Of a DNA stretch of 64,000 nt, positions 16,749-25,251 are shown piece after piece. The notes beneath the pieces are model-generated. The model saw only the letters and a program-made list of their open reading frames with translations. It was not told the origin of the DNA and made no database searches. The stretch comes from Bacteroidota bacterium. Lineage in GTDB: Bacteria > Bacteroidota > Bacteroidia > Flavobacteriales_F > PHOS-HE28. Position 1 is the stretch's first letter; the number at the start of each line of letters is the position of its first letter. The DNA lies in the NCBI GenBank assembly GCA_014584605.1, contig JACTMO010000083.1, forward strand, positions 1 to 64,000. Reading direction: 5' to 3'. The position numbers and the translations under genes are program-made.

Positions 16749-17108
16749 ATGTCCCGGAAGAAGAACTACGCGCTCAAGCTGCGCATCTGGATCGAGGAGG
16801 ACCAGGGACCCTTCCTGGGCATCGGCAGGGTGACCTTACTGAACAAGATCCGCGAGACGGGTTCGATCACCAACGCGGCCAAAGCGATCAAAATGTCCTA
16901 CCGCAGCGCGTGGCAACTGGTGGAGGACATGAACCTGCGATCGGACCTGCCCCTGGTGGAGAAGATCCACGGCGGGCCCACCGGCAGCGGCGCGGTGCTC
17001 ACACCGGAAGGCGAACGGCTGGTGAAGGCGTTCGAGAAGGTCCAGGAGGAGATCCGTGCCCATGCGCGGAAGAAGATCCGCACCCTCTTCCCCAAGCAGA
17101 AGAGTTGA
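16749..17108 (+). CDS. ModE-like winged helix-turn-helix regulator
   Basis: A 119-residue DNA-binding protein matching the N-terminal LysR-type wHTH of ModE. The recognition region is LLNKIRETGSITNAAKAIKM followed by SYRSAWQLVEDMN, then HGGPTGSGAVLTPEGERLV. There is no C-terminal molbindin (MOP) domain, so it is the short ModE-N form. Such proteins control molybdate or tungstate uptake and molybdoenzyme genes. It sits 89 bp upstream of a TonB-dependent receptor and a sulfite-oxidase-fold lipoprotein, which supports a metal-related role. The ATG at 16749 is chosen; the track start 123 codons earlier reads through non-coding sequence. Effector sensing without a MOP domain is unexplained. Confidence 0.85.
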   Translation: MSRKKNYALKLRIWIEEDQGPFLGIGRVTLLNKIRETGSITNAAKAIKMSYRSAWQLVEDMNLRSDLPLVEKIHGGPTGSGAVLTPEGERLVKAFEKVQEEIRAHARKKIRTLFPKQKS

Positions 17109-17197
17109 CCCCGACCTGACCGGATGCACGGCCCGACAACACCAGCGACGATCCCGCAAAAGCACTATTCCTTTCCGAACACAGTGACCTCCACCCC

Positions 17198-19225
17198 ATG
17201 GACCACCGGACCGCCCCTACCTGCCTGATCGCCGTTCTGGCCTTGCTGGCCCATACGGTCTCCGCCCAATCGTCGGACACGTTGAAGCGGGCCGCTCCGC
17301 CCTCCCTGTCCGACCGGGTGTTCCAGCTCGGGGAGATCACCGTGCGGCCCGCCGGTGACAACGGGGCCGGCAGCCGGGTGGGCCGTAACGACATGGAGGC
17401 CCACAACACGGTGGATGTGCCCCGTGCGCTGGACCTGCTGCCGGGCGTCAGCGCCACCGCCGCCGGCCGGCGCAACGAGTCCATGGTGTCCGTGCGCGGT
17501 TTCGACCTGCGCGCCGTGCCCGTGTACATCGACGGCATTCCGGTGTACGTGCCCTACGACGGCTATGTGGACCTCGGGCGCTTCACCACCTTCGACCTGG
17601 CCACGATCGATGTGTCCAAGGGCTTCTCCTCGCTGCTGCTCGGGCCCAACGCGCTCGGCGGTGCCATCAACCTGGTGTCGCGCAAGCCCGTGGACACCCT
17701 GGAATGGGAAGGCGCGCTGGGCATGATCAACACCAACGGATATCGGGGGAGCGTGAACCTCGGCTCGCGGTTCAGGCAGTTCTACGTCCAGGGCGGCTAC
17801 GGCTACCTGCACCGCGACGCCTATCCCCTCTCGGACCGTTTCCAGCCCCATGCCCACGAGGACGGCGGCATGCGCCAGAACTCCTATCGCACGGACCGCA
17901 AGGTGAACCTGAAGGTGGGCTGGATGCCCCGGGAGGGCCAGGAGTACGTGCTGGGCTTCATCGACCAACATGGCGAAAAGGGCAATCCGGTGTATGCGGG
18001 GGACGATCCGCTCAACTCCATGCGCACCAAGCCCCGGTACTGGCAATGGCCCTACTGGGACAAGACCACCTACTATTTCCTTTCCAACTCCGGGCTGAAC
18101 GGCAAGAACCGGTTGAAGGCCCGTATCTACTACGACGTGTTCCGCAACTCGGTGGCCAGCTTCGACGACTCCACCTACACCACCATGAAGAAGCCGTACG
18201 CCTTCCAGAGCTGGTACAACGACTACACCTACGGGGCCGGGCTGGAGTACGGCACCACCCTGATCCCGCGGAACGAGCTGAAGCTCTCGGCCCAGTACAA
18301 GCGCGACGTGCACCGGGAGAACGATGTGGACGAGCCGGTACGCACCTTCGAGGACGTGACCATGAACCTCGCGCTGGAGGACCGCTGGCAGATCGGCGAA
18401 CGGCTGTTGCTGGTCCCCGGCATCAGCTTCAGTTCCCGGGAGAACGTGACGGCGCAGGACTTCAACAGCTCCACCAACGTCATCTCCGATTTCGCCTCCG
18501 CAGGGCCCAGCACCGCGCTCAACTACCAGGTCGGCGCGTTCTACAGCTTCAACGAACGGCACCGCATCAGCGCCACGGCCTCCCGAAAGACGCGCTTCGC
18601 CACCATCAAGGACCGTTACTCCTACCGCATGGGCACGGCCATCCCCAACCCGGAGCTGGGCCCCGAGACCTCGGACAACTTCGACCTCACCTGGCGCAGC
18701 GTGCTCTTCGGCAAGCTCCTCCTGCAGCCGTCGGCCTTCCTCTCGCGCATCAGCGATGCCATCATCAGTGTGTCCAATGTGGAGCCCGGCCGTTCGCAGA
18801 TGCAGAACACCGGGCGGGCGCAGTTCCACGGCGTGGAGATGCTGGTGCAGTACGACATCCGTCCGGACCTGTCCTTCGCCGCCAACTACACCTACATCGA
18901 GCGGCGCAACCTCACCGACCCGGACATCCTCTTCACCGATGTGCCCTGGACCAAGCTGTTCGGCTCGGTGCAGTACAGGCCGATCGAGCGCCTGCTGCTG
19001 GTGGTGGACGCCCAGTACTGCTCCCAGCGCTTCAGCACCAGCTACGGCACCCATGCACCCGCGTTCTCGCTGCTCAACGCCATGGCCTCCGTGAAGGTGT
19101 GGAAGCACGCGGACATCGACGTGGGCATGAACAACATCCTGGATGTGAACTACATGCTGGTGGAGGGCTATCCCGAGGAAGGCAGGAACTTCTTCGTCAC
19201 CCTGCGCGTGCACGGCAACCGCTGA
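17198..19225 (+). CDS. TonB-dependent outer-membrane receptor
   Basis: A 675-residue TonB-dependent transporter. A signal peptide (ending HTVSAQ) is followed by a TonB-box-like segment LGEITVRPAG, a plug domain (VPRALDLLPGVSA, ESMVSVRGFDLRAVPVYIDG, GPNALGGAINLVSRKP), a beta-barrel of about 520 residues, and a terminal strand ending FFVTLRVHGNR. It would import a scarce ligand across the outer membrane using proton-motive force. It has no N-terminal carboxypeptidase-like domain, unlike polysaccharide SusC proteins. The preceding ModE-like gene and following SUOX-fold lipoprotein point to molybdate, tungstate or a metallophore; that is inference. Confidence 0.92.
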   Translation: MDHRTAPTCLIAVLALLAHTVSAQSSDTLKRAAPPSLSDRVFQLGEITVRPAGDNGAGSRVGRNDMEAHNTVDVPRALDLLPGVSATAAGRRNESMVSVRGFDLRAVPVYIDGIPVYVPYDGYVDLGRFTTFDLATIDVSKGFSSLLLGPNALGGAINLVSRKPVDTLEWEGALGMINTNGYRGSVNLGSRFRQFYVQGGYGYLHRDAYPLSDRFQPHAHEDGGMRQNSYRTDRKVNLKVGWMPREGQEYVLGFIDQHGEKGNPVYAGDDPLNSMRTKPRYWQWPYWDKTTYYFLSNSGLNGKNRLKARIYYDVFRNSVASFDDSTYTTMKKPYAFQSWYNDYTYGAGLEYGTTLIPRNELKLSAQYKRDVHRENDVDEPVRTFEDVTMNLALEDRWQIGERLLLVPGISFSSRENVTAQDFNSSTNVISDFASAGPSTALNYQVGAFYSFNERHRISATASRKTRFATIKDRYSYRMGTAIPNPELGPETSDNFDLTWRSVLFGKLLLQPSAFLSRISDAIISVSNVEPGRSQMQNTGRAQFHGVEMLVQYDIRPDLSFAANYTYIERRNLTDPDILFTDVPWTKLFGSVQYRPIERLLLVVDAQYCSQRFSTSYGTHAPAFSLLNAMASVKVWKHADIDVGMNNILDVNYMLVEGYPEEGRNFFVTLRVHGNR

Positions 19226-19264
19226 CCGGCCACCACCGGCGAACCGATACACCAAACCAACCCC

Positions 19265-19882
19265 ATGATCCGGACCACACGCACCCTCGCGGCCATCGCC
19301 TGCGCCCTTTCGCTCGTCATGTGCAATGAAGCACCACCCAGCGGGGCCCATACCCCACCGGGCGCCCCGACCGAAGTACCCGACAGCAGCGCCCACCGCC
19401 ACGACCACGGCGCGACGATGACCGCCGAAGACAGCGCGTCGTACATCAGCAAGCGGATCACCGTCTCCGGCGATGTGGAGCATGAGCTCACGCTCACGGT
19501 GGACTCGCTCAAGGCCATGAACGTGGCCACCATCGAGGACTTCGCCGTGGTGTGCCAGAGCGGCGACAGCACCCAGAAGGACCTCACCTGCAAAGGCGTG
19601 CTGCTGAAGGACATCCTGGACAAGGCCGCCATCGCCCAGCGCAACCACAAGGACCGCAACTTCTACATCGTGGCCCGCGCCTCGGACGGATACATGGCCA
19701 CCTTCTCCTGGGCCGAGCTGTACAACAACCCGGCGGGCGCCGGTGTGTACGTGATCTTCGAGGAGAACGGGGAGCCGATCAAGGCCCAGGGTGACATGGT
19801 CCTGATCAGCCGGACGGACATCAAGACCGGGCCGCGCCACGTGTACTGGCTGAAGGGGATCGAGGTGCACCGCGTGGGGTGA
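19265..19882 (+). CDS. Sulfite-oxidase-fold (Moco-domain-like) lipoprotein
   Basis: A 205-residue exported protein. The N terminus ends in a lipobox-like LSLVMC, so it is probably lipid-anchored. A low-complexity stretch with a His cluster (SSAHRHDHGA) follows, then a domain resembling the oxidoreductase molybdopterin-binding (SUOX) fold: ELTLTVDSLKAMN, DFAVVCQSGD, TCKGVLLKDILDKAAI, DGYMATFSWAELYN, RHVYWLKGIEVHRV. The domain is short and may bind a ligand rather than carry Moco; two nearby Cys residues (in CQSG and TCKG) are candidates. It lies 39 bp after the receptor gene and is probably cotranscribed. Confidence 0.72.
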   Translation: MIRTTRTLAAIACALSLVMCNEAPPSGAHTPPGAPTEVPDSSAHRHDHGATMTAEDSASYISKRITVSGDVEHELTLTVDSLKAMNVATIEDFAVVCQSGDSTQKDLTCKGVLLKDILDKAAIAQRNHKDRNFYIVARASDGYMATFSWAELYNNPAGAGVYVIFEENGEPIKAQGDMVLISRTDIKTGPRHVYWLKGIEVHRVG

Positions 19883-19914
19883 CGCAGGCCGGTCCAAGCG
19901 CGCGACGAAGCCCC

Positions 19915-19922
19915 TATCCTTG
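19915..19922 (+). promoter_or_regulatory. TAnnTTTG-type -7 element (TATCCTTG)
   Basis: It ends 4 nt before the ATG at 19927, predicting a leaderless deaminase transcript. Confidence 0.55.
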
Positions 19923-19926
19923 CTCC

Positions 19927-20364
19927 ATGGAGACCACCGTGGAGGAACGCGCGTCCTGGATGCGCCGCTGCATCGAGCTGGCCCGTGTGGCCAAGGAGCG
20001 CGGCGAAAGCGCGGTGGGCGCGGTGATCGTGCGAAACGGTGAAGTGGTCGCTGAGGGCATTGAATCGAGCAAAGGCAAGCAGGACGTAACCCGCCATGCC
20101 GAGGTGGAGGCCCTCACCGCTGCCCGAAAGGTGCTTGGCACCGCCGATCTCTCCGATTGCATCCTCGCCACCACCCACGAGCCGTGCATCATGTGCTCCT
20201 ATGTGATCCGCCACCACCGTATACCGCTGGTCGTTTTCGGCGTGGCCACGGGTGAGATCGGCGGGTACAGCTCGGAACTGGCCGTACTCAAGGGCCGCAC
20301 CGTGCAGCGCTGGGGCGAGCCGCCCCAAGTGATCGGCGGGGTGTTGGAGGATGCGGACGGCTGA
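19927..20364 (+). CDS. Nucleoside deaminase, CMP/dCMP deaminase family
   Basis: A 145-residue zinc deaminase. The catalytic His/Glu motif is TRHAEVEAL and the cysteine ligands are in HEPCIMCSYVIRHH, an intact C-H-C zinc site. Layout resembles guanine deaminase or other nucleobase deaminases, though the substrate is not decidable. Cytosolic. The ATG at 19927 is chosen over the track start at 19879 because of the promoter element 4 nt upstream and because the earlier codons run back into the preceding gene. Confidence 0.9.
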   Translation: METTVEERASWMRRCIELARVAKERGESAVGAVIVRNGEVVAEGIESSKGKQDVTRHAEVEALTAARKVLGTADLSDCILATTHEPCIMCSYVIRHHRIPLVVFGVATGEIGGYSSELAVLKGRTVQRWGEPPQVIGGVLEDADG

Positions 20365-20441
20365 CCATGCGACGACTTGGCATTGGGGTGTGCCTCGGGT
20401 CGATAAGAAAGGTGAACCATCGACCCCAAAGTGGATACGTA

Positions 20442-20470
20442 TTTGCGCAAATTGCAGTTCATTGCGCAAT
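20442..20470. promoter_or_regulatory. Twin 10-bp palindromes, possible operator
   Basis: Two perfect palindromes, TTTGCGCAAA (20442-20451) and ATTGCGCAAT (20461-20470), share the core TTGCGCAA. They lie 19 bp apart centre to centre, about two helical turns. They occupy the 294-bp spacer between the deaminase and the NHL-repeat gene, in which I see no other gene. Confidence 0.5.
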
Positions 20471-20658
20471 CGTGGCACGAGAATGGATGAACACGCCAAT
20501 GGACCGGTCCGTCCATCGCAAGCGCAGAACAGGCTTGATGGACCGAGCCCTGCCAACACGGGCACTCCTCCGATCACGGACCCTTCGGAACTGACCAGTA
20601 CTGAACCTGCCGAATTCCAAGCAGCAACAACCGACCATACCCGACCAAGAACGCACCG

Positions 20659-22731
20659 ATGACCAAGCACTACATGCTTTCCCTTATCTGTGGCCTTTGT
20701 CTGGCCTCAGCTTCATCCGGGCAAACCATCGTCACCGTGTCCGGCACGGGGGCTTCCGGGTTTTCGGGAGACGGCGGTCCTGCCGTTGATGCTCAATTGC
20801 ATGACCCCACCTGCGTGACCAGGGACCTGTATGGCAATCTTTACATCGCCGATCGCTTCAACCACCGTGTACGACGGGTGGATGCCAACACCGGGGTCAT
20901 TACCACCGTGGTCGGCACCGGCGTGGCGGGCTATTCCGGAGATGGTGGCCCGGCACTCGACGCACTCCTGCATGATCCGATCGGACTGGCCGTCGGGCCG
21001 GACGGCACCATCTACGTGGCGGACAACCTCAATGACTGCATCCGCAAGATCGACCCATCCGGGATCATTTCCACCTACGCCGGCACGGGCACGGCAGGCT
21101 ATTCCGGCGACAGCGGCCCCGCCACGGCCGGGCAGCTCCATGGGCCTTGGGGCTTGGCGCTGGACAGCGAGGACAACTTGTACATCGCCGACCGGGAGAA
21201 TGATCGCGTGCGCATGGTGGCCCACGCTACAGGCACCATCACTACCGTGGCGGGAACGGGTACCGCGGGCTATTCGGGCAATGGCGGACCGGCCACGGCA
21301 GCAAATTTCAACAAGCCCATTTCCGTGGCCCTGGACACGGCCGGGAACCTTTTCATCGCCGATGAGGACAACCACCGCGTGCGGAAGGTCTTCGCCTCCA
21401 CGGGCTTCGTGGAGAAGATCGCCGGCACCGGTACCGGCGGGTACAACGGCGACGGCATAGCGGCGGGGAGCGCCCGGCTCAACTACCCGAGCGGCGTGGG
21501 GGTGGACAATGCCGGGAATGTGTACATCGGTGATCGCGTCAACCACAGGATCCGCAAGGTGAACACCTCGGGGATCATCTCCACCATTGCGGGCACGGGG
21601 AACGTGGGCTTCAGCGGCGATGGCGGCAACGCCACCAGCGCCATGCTCAACTATCCCCGGAACCTGTTCGCGGATGGCTCGGGAAATATCTACTTCGGCG
21701 ATACCGGGAATGACAGGGTCCGGAAGATCACTTACTGCCACCTGCCGGACATTCCGGTCCTCGCCGCTTCCCAAGCGGTGATCTGCGGCGGTGAAAGCAC
21801 CATCTTGTCCATCGCCTCCGGGGATCTGAACGACGCGGCCGAATGGAACTGGTACAGCGGCTCCTGCGGAGGGATCCTGGTGGGCTCAGGCGACTCCATC
21901 ACCGTTTCGCCGGCCAGTACGACCAGCTACTTTGTTCGGGGCGAAGGCGGATGTGCCACGCCCTACGGCTGCGGCACGGTGACCATCCAAGTGCAGCAGG
22001 CACCCGACCAGCCCTCGGCCATCGTTGGCGATAGCACCATCTGCGCGGGCAGCAGTGCCACCTACTCGATCCCCGGCGTCCCCGGTGCAACATCGTATAC
22101 ATGGACCCTGCCCCAGGGCTGGACCGGAACCTCCAACACGACCAGTGTCGCAGCCACGGCCGGAACCACGGGAGGCATGCTTTCCGTGGTGGCGAACAAC
22201 AGCTGTGGCAGCAGCCCTGCACAAACCTTCGAGGTGGCCACCGTGCAGGCGGACACCGCCGTGTCCCTGTTGGACGGAGATCTCTCGGTTTCGGCGACGG
22301 CGGATGCCTACCAATGGCTTACCTGCCCGTCCATGGACCCGATCGTCGGCGCCACCGGCCCTTCCTTCACGCCCGACCAGAACGGCAGTTACGCGGTGAC
22401 CGTGACCATGGACGGATGCAGCCTGACCTCCGGCTGCCACGAAGTGCTCACCACGGGCCTTCCTGAACCGCCTTCCAGTGGGTCGGTATCGGTTGCGCCG
22501 AACCCCACGAACGGCCGGATCACCATCACCGCCGCGGGGATCGGGACAGGCATGTATCAGGTGGAGCTCTTCGACCTGTTGGGCCAACAGCTGCGCGTGT
22601 CCACGCTCCGGATCAACGGAGATCAAGCGGTCACCCAGTTCGACCTCACGGGCTTCCCCGACGGGATCTATTGGGTGCGCCTCGGTTCAAGCTCTGGCAG
22701 CCGGGTGGTGAAGGTGCAGAAAATACATTGA
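20659..22731 (+). CDS. Secreted NHL-repeat protein with T9SS sorting domain
   Basis: A 690-residue secreted protein. A signal peptide (LICGLCLASASSGQ) is followed by about six NHL-type propeller repeats (residues 20-360), each with a copy of GTGxxGYSGDGGPA and NLYIADRxNHRVR. A Cys-containing linker, an Ig/PKD-like segment (PSAIVGDSTICAGSSATYSI), and a C-terminal type A sorting domain follow, with SVAPNPTNGRITI, LLGQQLRV and FPDGIYWVRLG. It should be exported by T9SS and displayed at the surface, where NHL propellers usually mediate binding. The repeats are similar at DNA level too, so copy number may vary between strains. Confidence 0.9.
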   Translation: MTKHYMLSLICGLCLASASSGQTIVTVSGTGASGFSGDGGPAVDAQLHDPTCVTRDLYGNLYIADRFNHRVRRVDANTGVITTVVGTGVAGYSGDGGPALDALLHDPIGLAVGPDGTIYVADNLNDCIRKIDPSGIISTYAGTGTAGYSGDSGPATAGQLHGPWGLALDSEDNLYIADRENDRVRMVAHATGTITTVAGTGTAGYSGNGGPATAANFNKPISVALDTAGNLFIADEDNHRVRKVFASTGFVEKIAGTGTGGYNGDGIAAGSARLNYPSGVGVDNAGNVYIGDRVNHRIRKVNTSGIISTIAGTGNVGFSGDGGNATSAMLNYPRNLFADGSGNIYFGDTGNDRVRKITYCHLPDIPVLAASQAVICGGESTILSIASGDLNDAAEWNWYSGSCGGILVGSGDSITVSPASTTSYFVRGEGGCATPYGCGTVTIQVQQAPDQPSAIVGDSTICAGSSATYSIPGVPGATSYTWTLPQGWTGTSNTTSVAATAGTTGGMLSVVANNSCGSSPAQTFEVATVQADTAVSLLDGDLSVSATADAYQWLTCPSMDPIVGATGPSFTPDQNGSYAVTVTMDGCSLTSGCHEVLTTGLPEPPSSGSVSVAPNPTNGRITITAAGIGTGMYQVELFDLLGQQLRVSTLRINGDQAVTQFDLTGFPDGIYWVRLGSSSGSRVVKVQKIH

Positions 22732-22760
22732 GCGCCATTCTGCAACGCGCTTGAAGATCG

Positions 22761-22794
22761 GGACGCCGCACTTCCATCGGAAGCTGCGGCGTCC
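22761..22794 (+). terminator. Strong hairpin after the NHL-repeat gene
   Basis: GGACGCCGCACTTCC pairs with GGAAGCTGCGGCGTCC around an ATC loop, with a single bulged G, 30 bp past the stop codon. No T-tract follows, so it may be an RNA-stabilising or factor-assisted terminator. Confidence 0.6.
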
Positions 22795-22943
22795 TCGCAT
22801 TCATGGGTGCGACCTGAACCGAAAGGGCCACCACTGCCCAAGGCGGTAACAAGCTCCGTCCGCATCCGGCGACCACCTTGGGCCACCGCGACACCGACAC
22901 GCTTCTTGTGGCCATGATCCCCCTATCCCCGCACAATGCTTGT

Positions 22944-22980
22944 TTTGAGTTTCCTAAAGTTGTACTTTAGAATTCTCAAA
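22944..22980. repeat. Dyad abutting the start of the DUF4143 ATPase gene
   Basis: Two 17-bp arms (22944-22960 and 22964-22980) around TGT match at 14 of 17 positions. The core is CTAAAGT-TGT-ACTTTAG. It ends 1 nt before the ATG at 22982. A related copy in the same orientation occurs at the other end of the gene (24171-24201). Confidence 0.85.
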
Positions 22981-22981
22981 G

Positions 22982-24172
22982 ATGAGATACACCGACCGCG
23001 ACCTAGGGAAGGTCCTGCTGAAGGCCTCCCGCTCCTTTCCTGCCGTGGTGCTCACGGGGCCGCGCAGGGCTGGCAAGACCATGCTGCTGCGCAAGCTCTT
23101 CCCCAAGGCCTCGTACACCCTGCTGGAGGACCCCGACGTGATCGCCCGCATGCGTGCCGATCCCCAGGGCTTCCTTGATGAGCTGAAGCTGCCCGCCATC
23201 CTCGACGAGGTGCAGCACGTGCCGGAGCTGTTCTCGTACGTGCGCTCGCGCATCGACCGCAACCCGCGACGCACGGGCCAGTGGTTCCTCACCGGTTCGC
23301 AGGAGGCCGCGCTGATGAGCGGCGTCACCGAATCGATGGCGGGGCGCGCGGCTGTGCTGCAGCTCTACCCCCTGTCCGTCACCGAATCGTCGCGTGTGGG
23401 TTTGCTGTACGGCGGATACCCCGAGGCCGTGGCACGCCCCAAAGGCGCCGGGCTCTGGTTCAGCAGCTATGTGCAGACCTACCTGGAACGCGATGTGCGG
23501 GCGGTGACCAACGTGCGCGACCTGGCCACCTTCCGGCGGTTCATGGCCCTGCTGGCCACCCGGCACGGTCAGGTGCTCAACCGCACCGAGCTGGCCGCAC
23601 CGCTGGGTGTGAGCGTGCCCACCATCAACCAATGGCTCGGCGTGCTGGAGACCACCCAGCAACTGATCATCGTGCCGCCCTTTTACGAGAACCTGGGCAA
23701 GCGCCTGATCAAGTCGCCCAAGCTGTACTACGCCGACAGCGGCCTGGCCTGCCACCTGCTGGGCATCACCACCGGGGCCGAACTGGAGCGCTCCCCCTTC
23801 CTGGGGGCGCTGTGGGAAGGCTTCGTGGCCTCCGAGCTCATCAAAAGGCAGGTGAACAGCGGCCAGCGACGCGAACTCTACCACTTCCGCGACCAGCAGG
23901 GGTTGGAAGTGGACTTCCTGCTGCCCACGCCCAACGGCGGCGTGGACATGATCGAGTGCAAGGCCACGCGCACCCCCGTACCCGGCATGGCAACGGCCCT
24001 GGCCCAGCTTACCCGCGCCTTCGAGGAAAAGCGCAAGCTCGCACGCCCCGCGCGCTGCTTCATCCTGCACCGAAAAGGCGACCGGCGAACCCCGAGAAGC
24101 CTTGTCCATGGCGTGAAAGCAATGGAGTTGATCGAATGGTTGCGGCCGGGCCGGCTTTCCGGTAGATCATGA
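22982..24172 (+). CDS. AAA_14/DUF4143 family ATPase with nuclease-like C-terminal motif
   Basis: A 396-residue P-loop ATPase. Walker A is GPRRAGKTMLLRKLF (about 24-38), Walker B is PAILDEVQHVP, and WFLTGSQE follows as a sensor-like strand. The DUF4143 part contains GGYPEAVARP, YVQTYLERDVRAV, a helix-turn-helix-like LAAPLGVSVPTINQWLGVLE and LYYADSGLACHLLGI. Near the C terminus, LEVDFLLP followed by MIECKAT fits a PD-(D/E)xK nuclease core. The family is widespread, horizontally mobile and functionally obscure. The gene is bracketed by palindromes of the same family, one touching the start codon and one overlapping the stop, so expression may be autoregulated or the whole unit may move. Confidence 0.88.
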   Translation: MRYTDRDLGKVLLKASRSFPAVVLTGPRRAGKTMLLRKLFPKASYTLLEDPDVIARMRADPQGFLDELKLPAILDEVQHVPELFSYVRSRIDRNPRRTGQWFLTGSQEAALMSGVTESMAGRAAVLQLYPLSVTESSRVGLLYGGYPEAVARPKGAGLWFSSYVQTYLERDVRAVTNVRDLATFRRFMALLATRHGQVLNRTELAAPLGVSVPTINQWLGVLETTQQLIIVPPFYENLGKRLIKSPKLYYADSGLACHLLGITTGAELERSPFLGALWEGFVASELIKRQVNSGQRRELYHFRDQQGLEVDFLLPTPNGGVDMIECKATRTPVPGMATALAQLTRAFEEKRKLARPARCFILHRKGDRRTPRSLVHGVKAMELIEWLRPGRLSGRS

Positions 24173-24201
24173 GTTATTTAAAGTTGCACTTTAGGAATCT
24201 C
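24171..24201. repeat. Dyad overlapping the stop of the DUF4143 ATPase gene
   Basis: GAGTTATTTAAAGT-TGC-ACTTTAGGAATCTC is an imperfect dyad whose first bases overlap the TGA stop (24170-24172). It aligns as a direct repeat with the dyad at 22944-22980, sharing GAGTT, TAAAGTTG, ACTTTAG and the TCTCA end. Confidence 0.82.
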
Positions 24202-24377
24202 ACAAGACGGGACCAAGTCGTGCGGACTTTCACTGGCCAAGAACAACGCCCTTCACGAGCGTTCGTGGATCATGATGGCAAAGCCATGGCGGCTGCACGG
24301 GCATAGCGGTCGCGCGATGGAGGACCGGCCCTTGTGGCCGGATCCCGGCCGATGAGGTGCGTGGACGGGAAACGCGG

Positions 24378-24385
24378 TATCTTCG
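24378..24385 (+). promoter_or_regulatory. TAnnTTTG-type -7 element (TATCTTCG)
   Basis: It lies 56 nt before the ATG of the AraC-family gene. This is the best promoter candidate in the 240-bp spacer after the ATPase unit, which otherwise shows no gene. Confidence 0.4.
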
Positions 24386-24441
24386 GGTTCGGCGATCCTT
24401 CGCATCGATCCTGGCAACCCCGCTCACCGGAACCATGCACG

Positions 24442-25251
24442 ATGAACAGCGCGGACCTGTTCATTCCGACCGACCCCACCGAGAAGCGTTTCATCCGCTG
24501 CATCTGGCGTGTCGAGGAGCTTCACCGGCGGCCCTGCACCGAGACCATCCTGCCGAAGGGGACCGTTGAGCTCATCTTCAACTTCTCCGACCGGATCACG
24601 CACGTGGACCTGGAGACCGGCACCGCGACGGTGTTGCCCGACCTCTTCATCAACGGTATCAACTTCAAGCCGTTCCAACTGCAGAAACAGGGGGGGCAGC
24701 ACTTCCTCGGGATCCAGCTCACCACCTTCGGGATGCGCGGCCTGTTCGGGGCGGGTGTCGGGACCTACCATGACAAGGTGATCGAAGGTGCGCACGTGTG
24801 CCGGTCGCTGCATGCGTTGTTCGGCCAGGTGCAGGCGCGCAAGGCGTTCAGCGAACAGGTGATGGTGATCCGGGCGTGGCTGGAGCGGCGGATCGCGGCC
24901 TCCCGGTCCAGCGACCGCGTCGGGCGGATGCATGACCTGTTCTCCTTTGACCGGCCCGGCGAGCTGGACGTGGCACGGCTTTGCCGGGAGAAGGGCGTCA
25001 GCGACCGGCAACTGCGGCGGCTCTCCACGGAATGGCTGGGCATGAACACCGAGACCTTCCTGCTGTACCGCAAGTACCGCGCGGCCCTGCACCTGTTGCA
25101 CCGCACCGGCTTTTCCCTCGGCCAGGTGGGCCTGGAGGCGGGCTACTACGACCAGTCGCATTTCATCCGCGAGTTCCGCGCCTTCACCGGCATGACCCCC
25201 ACCGCCTACCGGGCTTCGGTCACCGGGCTGCCGGGCCACATCCTGGGCTGA
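24442..25251 (+). CDS. AraC-family transcriptional regulator (DUF6597 N-terminal domain)
   Basis: A 269-residue regulator. The N-terminal half has the DUF6597-type sensor pattern (ETILPKGTVELIFNFSDRIT, LFINGINFKPFQL, FLGIQLTTFGMRGLFG). The C-terminal AraC HTH is complete: LDVARLCREKGVSDRQLRR (first helix-turn-helix), FLLYRKYRAALHLLH, then LGQVGLEAGYYDQSHFIREF and TGMTPTAYR. Targets are unknown; the methyltransferase downstream is separated by the hairpin element. The start at 24442 (MNSADLFIP) is preferred over the track start at 24334. Confidence 0.88.
   Translation: MNSADLFIPTDPTEKRFIRCIWRVEELHRRPCTETILPKGTVELIFNFSDRITHVDLETGTATVLPDLFINGINFKPFQLQKQGGQHFLGIQLTTFGMRGLFGAGVGTYHDKVIEGAHVCRSLHALFGQVQARKAFSEQVMVIRAWLERRIAASRSSDRVGRMHDLFSFDRPGELDVARLCREKGVSDRQLRRLSTEWLGMNTETFLLYRKYRAALHLLHRTGFSLGQVGLEAGYYDQSHFIREFRAFTGMTPTAYRASVTGLPGHILG

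Noticed and set aside
17165-19897. 910-residue minus-strand ORF
   Set aside because: Antisense shadow of the TonB receptor and SUOX-fold lipoprotein genes; it has no recognisable motif.
20659-21740. Regular repeats resembling a CRISPR or minisatellite
   Set aside because: The repeats are in frame and encode the GTGxxGYSGDGGPA blades of the NHL propeller; they are coding repeats, not an array.
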